Assembly: GCA_963718295.1 (NCBI GenBank)
Contig: CAVQYV010000011.1
Span: forward strand, 1-64,000
Origin: CAVQYV01 sp963718295 [NCBI: uncultured Methylomirabilota bacterium]
GTDB taxonomy: Bacteria > Methylomirabilota > Methylomirabilia > CAVQYV01
Length of the DNA stretch: 64,000 bases
Reading direction: 5' to 3'
The notes beneath the pieces were generated by a model that saw nothing but the letters and a program-made list of their open reading frames with translations, made no database searches and was not told the DNA's origin. Shown here in pieces: positions 9,587 to 17,499 of the stretch (positions are counted from its first letter, which is position 1; the number at the start of each line of letters is the position of its first letter). The translations under genes were made by a program, and so were the position numbers.

Positions 9587-9691
9587 AATAAAAACATAGG
9601 GGGGTGATGCCTATGTGGGATGTATAGAAGGGGCAGAGATAAGTAGTCGGATAATTTTTTTGTTATTCATAGCATGAAAAGGAGGTGTAGT

Positions 9692-10214
9692 ATGAAATGG
9701 TCCATTCTGTATGGTCACGGTTATCGCCCTGTTTGGAATCCTGACATCAACAGTTGGGGCGCAGGATTGGAACGAATTGGTTGGTATTTTTTCCGAGGAT
9801 GGCAGGGTGAGACTGGATATTGGCATAAGAGCGATGAAGGAGGAAATGCCCGTTTCCCATGAATTTATGCGGCAACTCGACTCGTTATCAAAGCCTGGAC
9901 GGAAATAGTCGAGGGACCGGTATGGAAAATCATTTGGTTGGTATTTTTCCGAGGATGGCAGGGTGAGACTGGATATTGGCATAAGAGCAGTGAAGGAAGA
10001 GGTTCCCACTTCCATGACTCCTGGGCGACACAGACTTAGAATTGTGCGTCTCAATGGCCTGAGTATCGGGCCAATAAAATACGGTGAAGTGGTTGGAATC
10101 TTTTCCGAGGATGGCAGGGTGAGACTGGATATTGGCATAAGAGCGATGAAGGAGGAAGTGCCCGCTTCCCATGAATCTTGGGCGACACGACTGAAGATCC
10201 GTCGAGTTAAGTAG
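9692..10214 (+). pseudogene. secreted protein with three 52-residue repeats, interrupted
   Basis: A strong SD (AAAGGAGGTG) precedes ATG 9692, which reads MKWSIL and must shift one base to join VTVIALFGILTSTVGA, a signal-peptide-like segment with an AxA-type end, in the frame of 9711-10214. Three repeats follow, each beginning SEDGRVRLDIGIRA, spaced exactly 156 bases (52 codons) apart. Repeat 1 ends at an in-frame TAG (9906-9908); the same frame then continues through repeats 2 and 3 to the stop at 10214. The last repeat ends SHESWATRLKIRRVK. The family is not recognised. The shift plus the amber codon make it a likely pseudogene. Confidence 0.5.
9791..10144 (+). repeat. three direct repeats with 42-base invariant cores
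   Basis: The cores at 9791-9832, 9947-9988 and 10103-10144 are identical over 42 bases, while the roughly 114 bases between them diverge strongly. The period is exactly 156 bases, a multiple of three, so all cores are read in the same plus-strand frame as SEDGRVRLDIGIRA. This is the coding repeat of the broken secreted protein described at 9692. Confidence 0.9.
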
Positions 10215-10471
10215 AGTCGAAGGCTCATGTTTATGGCGATTTTGACAGTCAACAGTCAGAGAAGCAACGTAAGGAGGACTTAACAATGTGAACACCCAAC
10301 GAGGGATGCCTTCACAGATCAAAGGAAGATATATATAAAGAGGGGGTCAAAAAATAGGTTCATCCGGCAAACGGGTACCTAACAGAATAATCTGTCCGCA
10401 AAAAAACAGGGACATCGAGTACAATGTCCTCCAGCCTCACCACCACGTGAATGAGGACCGTCAAGGACCGA

Positions 10472-11066
10472 GGACCGGGGTCACATCTGGTTTAACCAAG
10501 TCAAGCCCCTAATCCCCTGTCTTTTTGATGGATAGGATGTTAGCCTTTCGTATTTTCTGTTTGGTAGGTCACCCTGCGATGCGCCTTTCGTCCTGATTCT
10601 GGTGATTCGAGGGTCAGTGCCCTGACCATGCTGAATCCGGGATCAGAAAGGGGCAGGGGGTAACGACTTCTTCATACGGAGGTCAGCCCAAAGACCGGCC
10701 TCGGATGTGACCCCGGTTATCCCCCTACCAACCCTGCCTTCCTTTCGTTAGGCGGCCCGAAGCTTCTCTCTGGGCTGATAGGCCACATCATCCCTCACCA
10801 AGGCAAAGAGGAGCATGAGAAGCTTCCGGGAAATGGCCACCAGGGCTTTCGTTTTCTGCATGCGGTTGACTTGTGTGAGTCGAACATAGACAGCTCGGAA
10901 CGCCCCTCCGTCTTGACGGTCCTCAAGGCCGCGAAGAACAGGCACTTGCGAAGCAGGGGACATCCCCGCTTGGAGATATGCCGTCTTCCCTGATGGGTGC
11001 CAGAGCTCATCTCAAAGAGGTTTAAGCCCGCCAGCTTGATCAGCTCCTCGGCTTTGTGATACCGCG
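10472..11066 (-). mobile_element. IS110-type insertion sequence, copy B (truncated)
   Basis: It is nearly identical to 723-1315 of copy A, comprising the noncoding end and the C-terminal third of the transposase. The match ends abruptly near 11066, within the codons for RYHKAEEL, after which unrelated sequence begins. Two elements of the same type therefore bracket a segment of about 9.2 kb in the same orientation. Confidence 0.75.
10742..11066 (-). pseudogene. IS110-family transposase C-terminal fragment
   Basis: The minus strand reads YHKAEELIKLAGLNLFEMSS, SKRGCPLLRKCLFFAALR and, after a frameshift near 10910, VRLTQVNRMQKTKALVAISR to the terminal REKLRAA. The N-terminal catalytic RuvC-like domain is missing. 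The indel positions differ from those of copy A, so the two copies decayed independently after duplication or transposition. Confidence 0.8.
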
Positions 11067-11346
11067 GGTTGCAGGGGTCAAGGGGGTGCCCAGGGGTGGG
11101 GTCATGCCTCACCCGCAGAGACGAGCATCCCATGCAAGCGAAGCGAGGTGGGGATGCGAGTTCGCTAAACGGTAACGGGGGAATTTGAGGGACATCCAGG
11201 ACATGATTAAGATGTACTTGAATAATTCAGTTGCCAGCCACCCTTCCTGCTCAGGTTCCTTGCTTACTTAAGAGCCGAATTGGTCCCTAGGCGGCTTGCT
11301 CGGTACGGAACGGAAAGCAACAGAGGTCAATACGCAGCAGGATTTT
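11067..11346. other. intergenic stretch without a gene
   Basis: No open frame with a start and ribosome site, and no repeat other than a loose match of 11228-11260 to about 7090-7120. It separates the IS110 fragment from the second promoter-leader unit. Confidence 0.5.
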
Positions 11347-11364
11347 GTGATTGCGATTTAGGCA

Positions 11365-11393
11365 TTGACAATAGGGAATATGGTAACTATCAT
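11365..11393 (+). promoter_or_regulatory. sigma-70-type promoter, copy 2
   Basis: TTGACA (11365-11370), 17 bases, TATCAT (11388-11393). Transcription would begin near 11400, pass through the leader RNA and reach the gene at 11672, giving an untranslated leader of about 270 bases. Confidence 0.7.
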
Positions 11394-11475
11394 ATAATTA
11401 TGAGGTAACGGGAACCTAATTAGACAAACAACATTTACCGGATAGGGCTCCATGCTCGCGTCGATTCTGAAGTGT

Positions 11476-11566
11476 AACCCCCCGCGACCAGCAGGAGGTG
11501 GAATTGGAAGGCACCGGGTAGATCCTTCGTACCGAGATCACGGTGCTTTTGTGTTTGCGGGGGGGC
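11476..11566 (+). promoter_or_regulatory. structured leader RNA, copy 2
   Basis: Outer helix CCCCCCGC (11478-11485) with GCGGGGGG (11557-11564). Inner hairpin GCACCG (11511-11516) with CGGTGC (11541-11546), followed by TTTTGTGTTT. Relative to copy 1, one C is lost from the 3' arm, yet two G-U and two A-U pairs can extend the helix, so pairing is retained. The possible leader-peptide ATG of copy 1 reads ATT here, which argues for RNA structure rather than a peptide as the conserved feature. Confidence 0.5.
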
Positions 11567-11671
11567 GCGCGGTTCGATTTCGGAGGGAAAGGAAGTGAAT
11601 ATAATGAGGCTTCGCCAACTGCGCCTGCTTTAGGATGCAAGCAGCCATAACCAGAAAGGAGGCAAGAAGAT

Positions 11672-13297
11672 ATGGCAGAGAAAGATGCCCGACAATCAAT
11701 ATCGGATAGGCCGCAGAAACGGAGGGTAGACCTCGCGGCATTGATCAAGTACATCCTCCTCGTGCTTCTCCTCTTGCTGCTGGTGGGACAAATTGCCGGC
11801 GGTGAGGTCAGCAAGATCCGCGAGGGGGGTTGGCTTGCCTGGTTTATTCTCCTGCTCAAGCTCCTCCTCATCGCCCTCCTCATCGTGCTGATCCGGGTGC
11901 AGCGCGACCTGCGGTGCGAGCTGACTGCGCCCCAGGGCTGTACGGAGGAAGAGCCCGACCCAGTGGCCGGCAAGCTGATCGTCCGGGTGAAAGGTACGGC
12001 AGCCGGTGCGGCCTTTGGCAGCTACACCTTGGCGATCCGCCGAGATGGGGACCCGCCCCTCCCGGGGATCGTGAGCTATCCTGGAGGCGGAGCCAGCGGC
12101 ACCGCCCCGGTGATCAACGGGGAACTGGGCCAGATCACCACTACCTCGCTGATCGACGGCGCGTACGAGATCATCCTCACGGTCTATCCGGCCGGCTTGG
12201 GATCGCCCAAGACCTGCAGCACCACCTTCAACCTGCTGAAAGTGATCGTCTATGTCAGCCGGGTAGCCAAGGTCCCGGCGATCAGCATGGCGCCCATCGT
12301 GGGCAATCCGAATCCCTTCGACCCCCTGGCGGAGCTTCGTCTGGAGGTCGCGCCCAACTATCCGCCCCGCTCGGTGGGTGGTCTGATGACCATGGATGGG
12401 GCAGCCTATATTTACGAATGCGCGGGCCGCAAGATCAAAAAGTACGCGATCCGCTATGCCCATGTTACCGTGCCAGGGGCCGAACCGGCGCAACCCAGCA
12501 AGGATGATCCCGTTCCCCCGGCCTTCGCCAACCTGGTCTCCCCACTGCCCCTGGAGTACCTGGGGCCCGATTACTATCAGCCCTGGACCCGCCTCGGTCC
12601 AGCTCCCATCAACCTGGTCAACAGTTGGAAGACGATGACCATCGGCGGCACCACCTACTACAAGCTGAACGCCGGGAGTTGGAACAGCCTAGTGGCAGGC
12701 AGCGGCCGCTTCAGCCTGCTCCTCACCGCCGAGGACACCGCCGGCCACCTCTACCACGACATCCAGCATGTCTGGTTGGATAACAAGGATATCTCCGGTA
12801 CGGTGCGGATCGTCAAATTACAGCGACGGGTCAATGGCACGTGGAAGGATATTCCCGCGTGCACGGATCTCTTGCTCAGTTTCCGGACGATCCGTATCGT
12901 GGGACTGGCGTGGGATCCTCTGATCGACGAGGCCTGGCCCTTCGTGCCGCCCAACGACAACTTCGGCTACTATCGCCTGGATTTCTGGAAGCAGTTCGGC
13001 GGGGCGCACGCGCTGCTCGGCGATACCTATACGCGGGTGCCAGCGCTTCCGGCGGCGGCGCCCGTCCCCATACCCGGCGACGCTGATGCCGAGGAGCTGG
13101 CCCAGTGGGATCTGACGACGCTCGATGCGGGCCCTGTACCCTCGCCCTATGTCCCCCCGGCGGATCCCAAGCTGTACCGGAAAGAGTCCTGCACCTACAA
13201 CGTGCAGCTCTTCGCCACCGACACCACGGTGTTGAACGAGAGCACCACCCATTACCGGTATCATGTGGTGCCGGTGAAGATCATCAACGACCTGTAG
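11672..13297 (+). CDS. membrane-anchored exported protein of unknown function
   Basis: The 541-residue protein starts at ATG 11672 after AAAGGAGGCAAGAAGAT, a strong ribosome site. Residues about 22-43 (AALIKYILLVLLLLLLVG) and 55-76 (WFILLLKLLLIALLIVLI) are two membrane helices joined by a short polar loop. The remaining 460 residues are polar, rich in G, P, T and Y, with several beta-sandwich-like segments (GKLIVRVKGTAAGAAFGSYT, DGAYEIILTVYPAG), and probably lie outside the cytoplasm. No enzymatic motif is seen. It is the only intact gene directly behind a promoter-leader unit, so its expression may be controlled by that leader. Long and frame-consistent, it is almost certainly a real gene. 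Confidence 0.8.
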   Translation: MAEKDARQSISDRPQKRRVDLAALIKYILLVLLLLLLVGQIAGGEVSKIREGGWLAWFILLLKLLLIALLIVLIRVQRDLRCELTAPQGCTEEEPDPVAGKLIVRVKGTAAGAAFGSYTLAIRRDGDPPLPGIVSYPGGGASGTAPVINGELGQITTTSLIDGAYEIILTVYPAGLGSPKTCSTTFNLLKVIVYVSRVAKVPAISMAPIVGNPNPFDPLAELRLEVAPNYPPRSVGGLMTMDGAAYIYECAGRKIKKYAIRYAHVTVPGAEPAQPSKDDPVPPAFANLVSPLPLEYLGPDYYQPWTRLGPAPINLVNSWKTMTIGGTTYYKLNAGSWNSLVAGSGRFSLLLTAEDTAGHLYHDIQHVWLDNKDISGTVRIVKLQRRVNGTWKDIPACTDLLLSFRTIRIVGLAWDPLIDEAWPFVPPNDNFGYYRLDFWKQFGGAHALLGDTYTRVPALPAAAPVPIPGDADAEELAQWDLTTLDAGPVPSPYVPPADPKLYRKESCTYNVQLFATDTTVLNESTTHYRYHVVPVKIINDL

Positions 13298-13584
13298 GCC
13301 GAAGCCAAATGCCATCTTGCAGGGCACTCGAAAGGTGGAGGATAAAGGAGAAGTTGGCTCGCCGACGGGCAGTAGGGCGAAAGAGCAGCGGATAGATCTT
13401 ACGTCCTGGCAGGGAAAAGACAGGGCTCTGGTGGGGCGGATCGAGAGGATCGGGAAGAAGCTCATCCAAGGAGAAAGGGGGCGATACGATAGAGAGATAG
13501 AAATAGCAATGGCATATGAAAATGTTACCTGACGGTTTTGCCAATCTATGTGGGCGCTGATAGTGCCGGAGGGAGGTAAGTCTC

Positions 13585-14124
13585 ATGAGAGCAATCGCCA
13601 TCATGATGGCTATGGCAGTCTGGATTTCGGTATCAGGCGCCTTCGTTTCTGTCCATGCGCAGCAGCCGCAGATTCCAACCTGTCAGGTCTGCAATCCGAC
13701 GGAAGTGAAGGGAAAGGCCTATGTCAGGATTGATAGCCGGAGCGACGCCACCCACAACGGTTCCTTCAAGATCACAATAGAGGCAAAGTGTACTCCACCG
13801 GGCTATCCCTCAATTGCAACCCTTGTGATCGAAGTCAACATGTCCGATTCCATTGCCCAGGGTCCGATTACTTGCACCACCATCGAGCAGATGACCTCGA
13901 CAGGGAAACACTCTCCTACGGTCTATCTGAACGGGCGTTGTAAGGCAGAAAATGTGAAGGGGGGTCGCTTCTGGCTGATGATTGCAGACAATCAAAGGGA
14001 GGGCGCGAAGGGAACCCCCGATGTAGTCGGATTCCTTGTACTCGACGGATCCGGGAAGAGAGTGGCATACGGGACTGGTCCAGTTGTAGAAGGAGATATC
14101 ATTGTAGCCCCAAGTTCCTATTAG
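13585..14124 (+). CDS. secreted protein of unknown function
   Basis: This 179-residue protein is preceded by GGAGGTAAG. Residues 1-26 (MRAIAIMMAMAVWISVSG through VHA-QQ) form a signal peptide with an AxA-like cleavage site. The mature part has CQVC near its N-terminus and two further cysteines, plus beta-type alternation (ATLVIEVNMSD, RFWLMIADNQREG). It ends GPVVEGDIIVAPSSY. It lies 290 bases after the membrane protein at 11672 on the same strand. The gap holds no promoter I can identify, so co-expression is possible but not shown. It matches no family I recognise. Confidence 0.75.
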   Translation: MRAIAIMMAMAVWISVSGAFVSVHAQQPQIPTCQVCNPTEVKGKAYVRIDSRSDATHNGSFKITIEAKCTPPGYPSIATLVIEVNMSDSIAQGPITCTTIEQMTSTGKHSPTVYLNGRCKAENVKGGRFWLMIADNQREGAKGTPDVVGFLVLDGSGKRVAYGTGPVVEGDIIVAPSSY

Positions 14125-14536
14125 AGGCATTGGGACGGGCGAACGCTGTGAAACATGAAGGGGAAAATCAGTAGGCCGCCCAGCACTTCCTGCTTCGCGA
14201 TTCCGAAGGGCGAATCGGATGTCGGCTCCTGAGAATCGATTGGGGCAACAAGCCCTACACTTTGGACAAGGAAGGACCAACAGGGGGCGCCTTCACGAGG
14301 CAAGCAGGAGGAACGTCCATAAACTATAAAGTCTCTCTCTGTTAGGGTGAGTGCCGATTTTTCCACGAAGGTCGTGCCCCCACCAGCTTGGGTTCGGAGC
14401 CGAGAAGCGTCTCAGGGCGGTTAGAAGAGATCTGAGACTCTCTGGCCCTCTTTGCCGGGAAAAGGCCGTCCCCACCCATTTTCGGGTATAGAGGTTGCTT
14501 TCCCAGGGATCCCAATACGAATCGAGCACGAATGCA
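14125..14536. other. gene-free stretch before the RAYT element
   Basis: Six-frame reading gives no frame with a ribosome site and recognisable product. There are no strong repeats. It ends at the left inverted repeat of the REP-associated transposase. Confidence 0.5.
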
Positions 14537-15612
14537 GGGGACGTTGTTTCTCACAGTGCATATACTCTGGACAACCCGCCCACATTGGCCTAGACTTCAC
14601 CCATGCCCCGTCAAGCCCGACTCGATGCTCCCGGAGCCCTCCATCACATCATGCTGCGAGGGATCGACCGATCCGCGATCTTCGCGGATGAAGAGGACAG
14701 GCACAGATTCCTGGGACGGCTGGGCGAGAACCTCCTCGAGGGGAGAGGCACCGTCTATGCTTGGGTCCTGATGGATAACCATGTCCATCTCCTCTTCAAA
14801 AGCGGAGACATCGGTATTTCGGGCATCATGCGCAGGCTGCTTACGGGGTACGCTCAGTACTTCAATCGGCGCCACGGCCGAGCCGGCCATCTGTTTGAAA
14901 ATCGCTACAAATCCATCCTCTGCGAGGAAGACGCCTATCTCCTCACCCTGGTTCGTTACATCCACCTCAATCCGGTACGGGTTCGGACCGTAGCCAGCCT
15001 GAGGGAATTGAACCGCTACCCCTGGAGCGGTCATCATGCGATCCTGGGTAAGGCTCACTTTCCCTGGATGGACACCGATTATGTCCTGGCCCACTTTGCC
15101 GACACAAAAAGGGAGGCTACGGAGGAATACCGACGATTCATGGCCGAGGGGCTAAATCAGGGGCGCATACCGGAGTTGACAGGCGGTGGCTTGATCCGGA
15201 GTCTGGGCGGCTGGTCCCAAGTCCTCTCCCAGCGCCGAAAAGGACAGCATCCAGCTTCCGATGAGCGGATTCTGGGCAGAGGAGACTTCGTCCACGCGGT
15301 GTTACAGGAAGCAGAAGAGCGCCAGCGGCGACAGCTCAAACTTCAAAGAAGCGGCCTGACGATCGAGCAGATCATCGCCGAGGAATGCAGCGGGAGCAAA
15401 ACGAGCAGTCAAGAGTTGCAGCACGGGAGCCGTCGGAAAGCAGTGAGCGCGACCCGCAGGAGGATCGCCTATCGCTGCAAAGAGGAGTTGGGCCTCTCTG
15501 CTGCGGAAATCGCCCGCCACTTGGGGGTGAATACATCCAGCATTACGAGGGGCATCCAGGAATCGGAGCGGAAGGGGCGTGATTGAAATGCAACGTAAGA
15601 AACAACGTCCCC
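14537..15612 (+). mobile_element. REP-associated tyrosine transposase unit with inverted repeats
   Basis: GGGGACGTTGTTTC at 14537-14550 is the exact complement of GAAACAACGTCCCC at 15599-15612. The similarity extends inward imperfectly (TCACAGTGCAT against ATGCAACGTAA). The repeats face each other around a single RAYT gene, the layout of REP/BIME units, in which the transposase recognises the palindromic end sequence. Confidence 0.8.
14603..15586 (+). CDS. REP-associated tyrosine transposase (Y1 family)
   Basis: The 327-residue protein MPRQARLDAPGALHHIMLRG has the Y1_Tnp fold. The HUH-type metal motif is NHVHLL at about residues 57-62, and the catalytic Tyr is probably in GYAQYFNRRHGR (about 89-92). 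The conserved GHLFENRYKS and LVRYIHLNPVR segments follow. The C-terminal third contains a helix-turn-helix like the DnaA C-terminal domain (LSAAEIARHLGVNTSSITR), common in this subgroup. RAYTs nick and rejoin single-stranded REP hairpins. The frame is intact and the flanking inverted repeats are present, so it may be functional, unlike the other transposases in the window. Confidence 0.9.
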   Translation: MPRQARLDAPGALHHIMLRGIDRSAIFADEEDRHRFLGRLGENLLEGRGTVYAWVLMDNHVHLLFKSGDIGISGIMRRLLTGYAQYFNRRHGRAGHLFENRYKSILCEEDAYLLTLVRYIHLNPVRVRTVASLRELNRYPWSGHHAILGKAHFPWMDTDYVLAHFADTKREATEEYRRFMAEGLNQGRIPELTGGGLIRSLGGWSQVLSQRRKGQHPASDERILGRGDFVHAVLQEAEERQRRQLKLQRSGLTIEQIIAEECSGSKTSSQELQHGSRRKAVSATRRRIAYRCKEELGLSAAEIARHLGVNTSSITRGIQESERKGRD

Positions 15613-15730
15613 CTGGATGCACTCTGCCATAAGGACCGCGCAAAAAGTCCAGGTCGGATCTGGTTGAGGGAATGGCATGCATCCCTCGTATACCGTCCAT
15701 GAAACAAGAATCAGGCGAGCGAAAAAACAA

Positions 15731-15758
15731 TGGATATTTGCTGTAATATCGGTATAAT
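15731..15758 (+). promoter_or_regulatory. probable hicBA promoter
   Basis: TGGATA (15731-15736) and a perfect TATAAT (15753-15758) are spaced 16 bases apart, about 75 bases upstream of the antitoxin start. The HicB family often represses its own operon, so an operator may overlap here, but none is obvious. Confidence 0.45.
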
Positions 15759-15830
15759 TTGAATCAATAACCTCCAATATCGATTACCTCTTTCAGGTCT
15801 CACACCAGTTTCCGTTCGCTGGAGGCCAAA

Positions 15831-16046
15831 ATGCGAAACGAATTCACAGCGATCATCGAGAAAGAGGGCGACTGGTACATCGCCTACTGCCCCGAGGTTC
15901 CTGGAGCTAACGGTCAGGGAAAAACTGTAGAGGAGTGCCGGGAGAGCTTGGCTGAGGCGATCGCTCTCATCCTTCAAGACCGACGCGAGGATGCCCTCCG
16001 CGGCCTGCCGGAAGAGGCGGTTCGTGATGTGGTCATCGTGCAGTGA
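15831..16046 (+). CDS. hicB: HicB-type antitoxin
   Basis: 71 residues starting MRNEFTAIIEKEGDWYIAYC after GGAGG. The sequence follows the partial RNase-H fold of HicB: E-x-E-GDWYIAYCPEVPGANGQGKT, then TVEECRESLAEAIALIL. It is a short HicB without a C-terminal DNA-binding domain. The antitoxin would bind and neutralise the HicA mRNA interferase encoded immediately downstream, with the stop overlapping the start of the toxin. Order is antitoxin first, toxin second. Confidence 0.85.
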   Translation: MRNEFTAIIEKEGDWYIAYCPEVPGANGQGKTVEECRESLAEAIALILQDRREDALRGLPEEAVRDVVIVQ

Positions 16047-16243
16047 AACGAGATGTCCTGGTCAGACATCTCCGCAGGCAAGGCTGTTACCTCAAGCGCG
16101 AAGGCGCAAGGCACTCGCTATGGTGTAACCCGCAGACAGGCGCTGTCGAAGCAGTTCCTCGACACACGGAAATCCCAAATAAACTCGCCAGGAAGATCTG
16201 CCGTGGCTTGGGCATCGTGGAGACTACCGGGATAGGCAATTAG
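16043..16243 (+). CDS. hicA: HicA-type mRNA interferase toxin
   Basis: The 66-residue protein starts at GTG 16043, overlapping the hicB stop (GTGA). It shows the HicA dsRBD-like fold: MKRDVLVRHLRRQGC, the catalytic-histidine context EGARHSLWCNP, and PRHTEIPNKLARKICRGLGI. HicA cleaves mRNA in a ribosome-independent way. Length and motifs are complete, so the pair looks functional. The downstream 120 bases contain a 15-base palindrome (16253-16267) but no clear terminator. Confidence 0.88.
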   Translation: MKRDVLVRHLRRQGCYLKREGARHSLWCNPQTGAVEAVPRHTEIPNKLARKICRGLGIVETTGIGN

Positions 16244-16364
16244 GAAACAGGACGATGCCCTGGGCATCAGGGAGGGGAAGGATCGGTTCCTTGTTGACCT
16301 CCTCCTTCGATGCGCATGGTCCTCTTGGCTTCATCGGGAGCCACGCGGGACCAGAAGAGAGGTC

Positions 16365-17327
16365 TCATCGGTATCGCTCCGGATGGGACTTCATCTCCTC
16401 ATAGAAATCCGCAATAGCACCCTCCAGAGAGTACTCCGGCCGCCACCTCCACTCCCTCTCAGCCACGGAATCCTCCCAACTGATCCCCTGAAGACTTCTG
16501 TGAAATGCCATGGATAGCGAATCGGGCTTGAAGCTCAACTGCGCCTGAGGGAAATGCTTTTGGATCTCGGCCACCAACTCTTTTGCCGAGCTCATCGGCT
16601 TGATCCCGCCCAAGAGGTAACAGATCATCTGGATGTTTTCGATGGGAGCCTCTGCCAGCCGGATCAATGCTCGGGCAGCATCCTTGAAGTAGAGAATGGG
16701 GCATCGGATCTCGGGTTCAACGAAGATTTCATAAGGTCTTCCGTGAAATGCGTTCTCCACGGCCCAGCAATTATAAATGGATACATGGGGTACCTTGGCC
16801 CCAGGGCCCATGATGGAAGGATACCGAACGCATCGGAAGTCAATGTCGTACTTGGTGCGGTAAAACCTTCCCAACAGCTCGGCGAACACCTTGGTGGAGC
16901 CATACATAGTGATGGGACGTTGCAGGGTGTAGTCATCGATCGCGGTGCCCTTGATATCCAGGCCGTAAGTGGCCATGGTGCTGGTGAAGATCACCTGGGG
17001 GACGGCGAGCACTCTGGCCGATTCCAGCACATGATAGATCCCGAGGATGTTGCTGGAAAAGGCGGCCTGGGGATCGGCGTTGGCGGGAAGGGAAAGCATC
17101 GCCCCCAGGTGAAAGATGGTCCTGGGACTGCTCTCCTTGACCGCATGCAAGACATGGGGCAGGCTTCCGAGATCGCCCTGGATGATCTTCACTCGCTCCT
17201 CAATACCTGAAAGCCGAGGGGAGCCCGACAACTTATCGAAGATCCAGACCTCCTCTCCTTGTTGCACCATCATGCGAGCCAGCATGGATCCGATGAGTCC
17301 ACATCCTCCAGTGATCAATATCGACAT
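16365..17327 (-). CDS. NAD-dependent sugar epimerase/dehydratase family protein
   Basis: The extended SDR protein begins MSILITGGCGLIGSMLARMM (dinucleotide motif GGxGxxG). The start at 17327 is chosen because GGAGGAAG lies six bases upstream; an in-frame ATG at 17342 is the alternative. The active-site Ser/Thr region is TSTMATYG, with the YxxxK pair in YGSTKVFAE. The substrate loop reads YPSIMGPGAKVPHVS. About 320 residues, normal for the family. The C-terminal half resembles the epimerase-type L-threonine dehydrogenase/UDP-sugar epimerase group, so the exact substrate is open. It stands alone, convergent with hicBA. Confidence 0.8.
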   Translation of the reverse strand: MSILITGGCGLIGSMLARMMVQQGEEVWIFDKLSGSPRLSGIEERVKIIQGDLGSLPHVLHAVKESSPRTIFHLGAMLSLPANADPQAAFSSNILGIYHVLESARVLAVPQVIFTSTMATYGLDIKGTAIDDYTLQRPITMYGSTKVFAELLGRFYRTKYDIDFRCVRYPSIMGPGAKVPHVSIYNCWAVENAFHGRPYEIFVEPEIRCPILYFKDAARALIRLAEAPIENIQMICYLLGGIKPMSSAKELVAEIQKHFPQAQLSFKPDSLSMAFHRSLQGISWEDSVAEREWRWRPEYSLEGAIADFYEEMKSHPERYR

Positions 17328-17408
17328 CTGAACTTCCTCCATTTCTCATGGTATTCGGATGGTGAGGGGAGAGGTGGATCTGCCCAAGGAGCGACGGCGC
17401 AATCGAGC

Positions 17409-17454
17409 AGACGAAAAGGGGCCAGTGAAAGTTACCGCTGACCCCTTTTCGTCT
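17409..17454 (-). terminator. bidirectional terminator-like hairpin
   Basis: AGACGAAAAGGGGCCAG (17409-17425) pairs with CTGACCCCTTTTCGTCT (17438-17454) over 17 positions with one G-T, around a 12-base loop. The outer part of the stem is A/T-rich on both sides (AAAA/TTTT), the pattern of a two-way intrinsic terminator. It lies just downstream of the minus-strand flavo-diiron gene. Confidence 0.65.
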
Positions 17455-17499
17455 TGATGATCCTTTTTGATGATCTTCTCGTCTTGAGAGGGAGGAATT

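Larger units (their letters stand above)
11347..11580 (+). repeat. duplicated promoter-leader unit, copy 2 (intact)
   Basis: It contains the same promoter and structured leader as 7201-7323 plus 9156-9270, but without the transposon. Junction sequence TCGATTCT-GAAGTGTAACC at 11461-11479 is the empty-site version. The similarity fades after about 11590, upstream of the gene at 11672, which suggests that regulatory DNA rather than the gene was duplicated. Confidence 0.75.

Noticed and set aside
9791-10144. Three identical 42-base repeats read as a CRISPR array
   Set aside because: Only three units, spacers of about 114 bases, no cas genes and a coding frame through all cores.
9611-10252. A 213-codon minus-strand frame across the repeat region
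   Set aside because: It is open mainly because it mirrors the plus-strand repeats. It has no ribosome site and no signal peptide, while the plus strand has both.
11696-12493. 265-codon minus-strand frame opposite the 541-residue gene
   Set aside because: A GC-driven antisense shadow without a ribosome site; the plus strand has strong start signals and membrane helices.
13317-13532. 71-codon frame between the two exported-protein genes
   Set aside because: Highly charged low-complexity sequence with no ribosome site or recognisable pattern.
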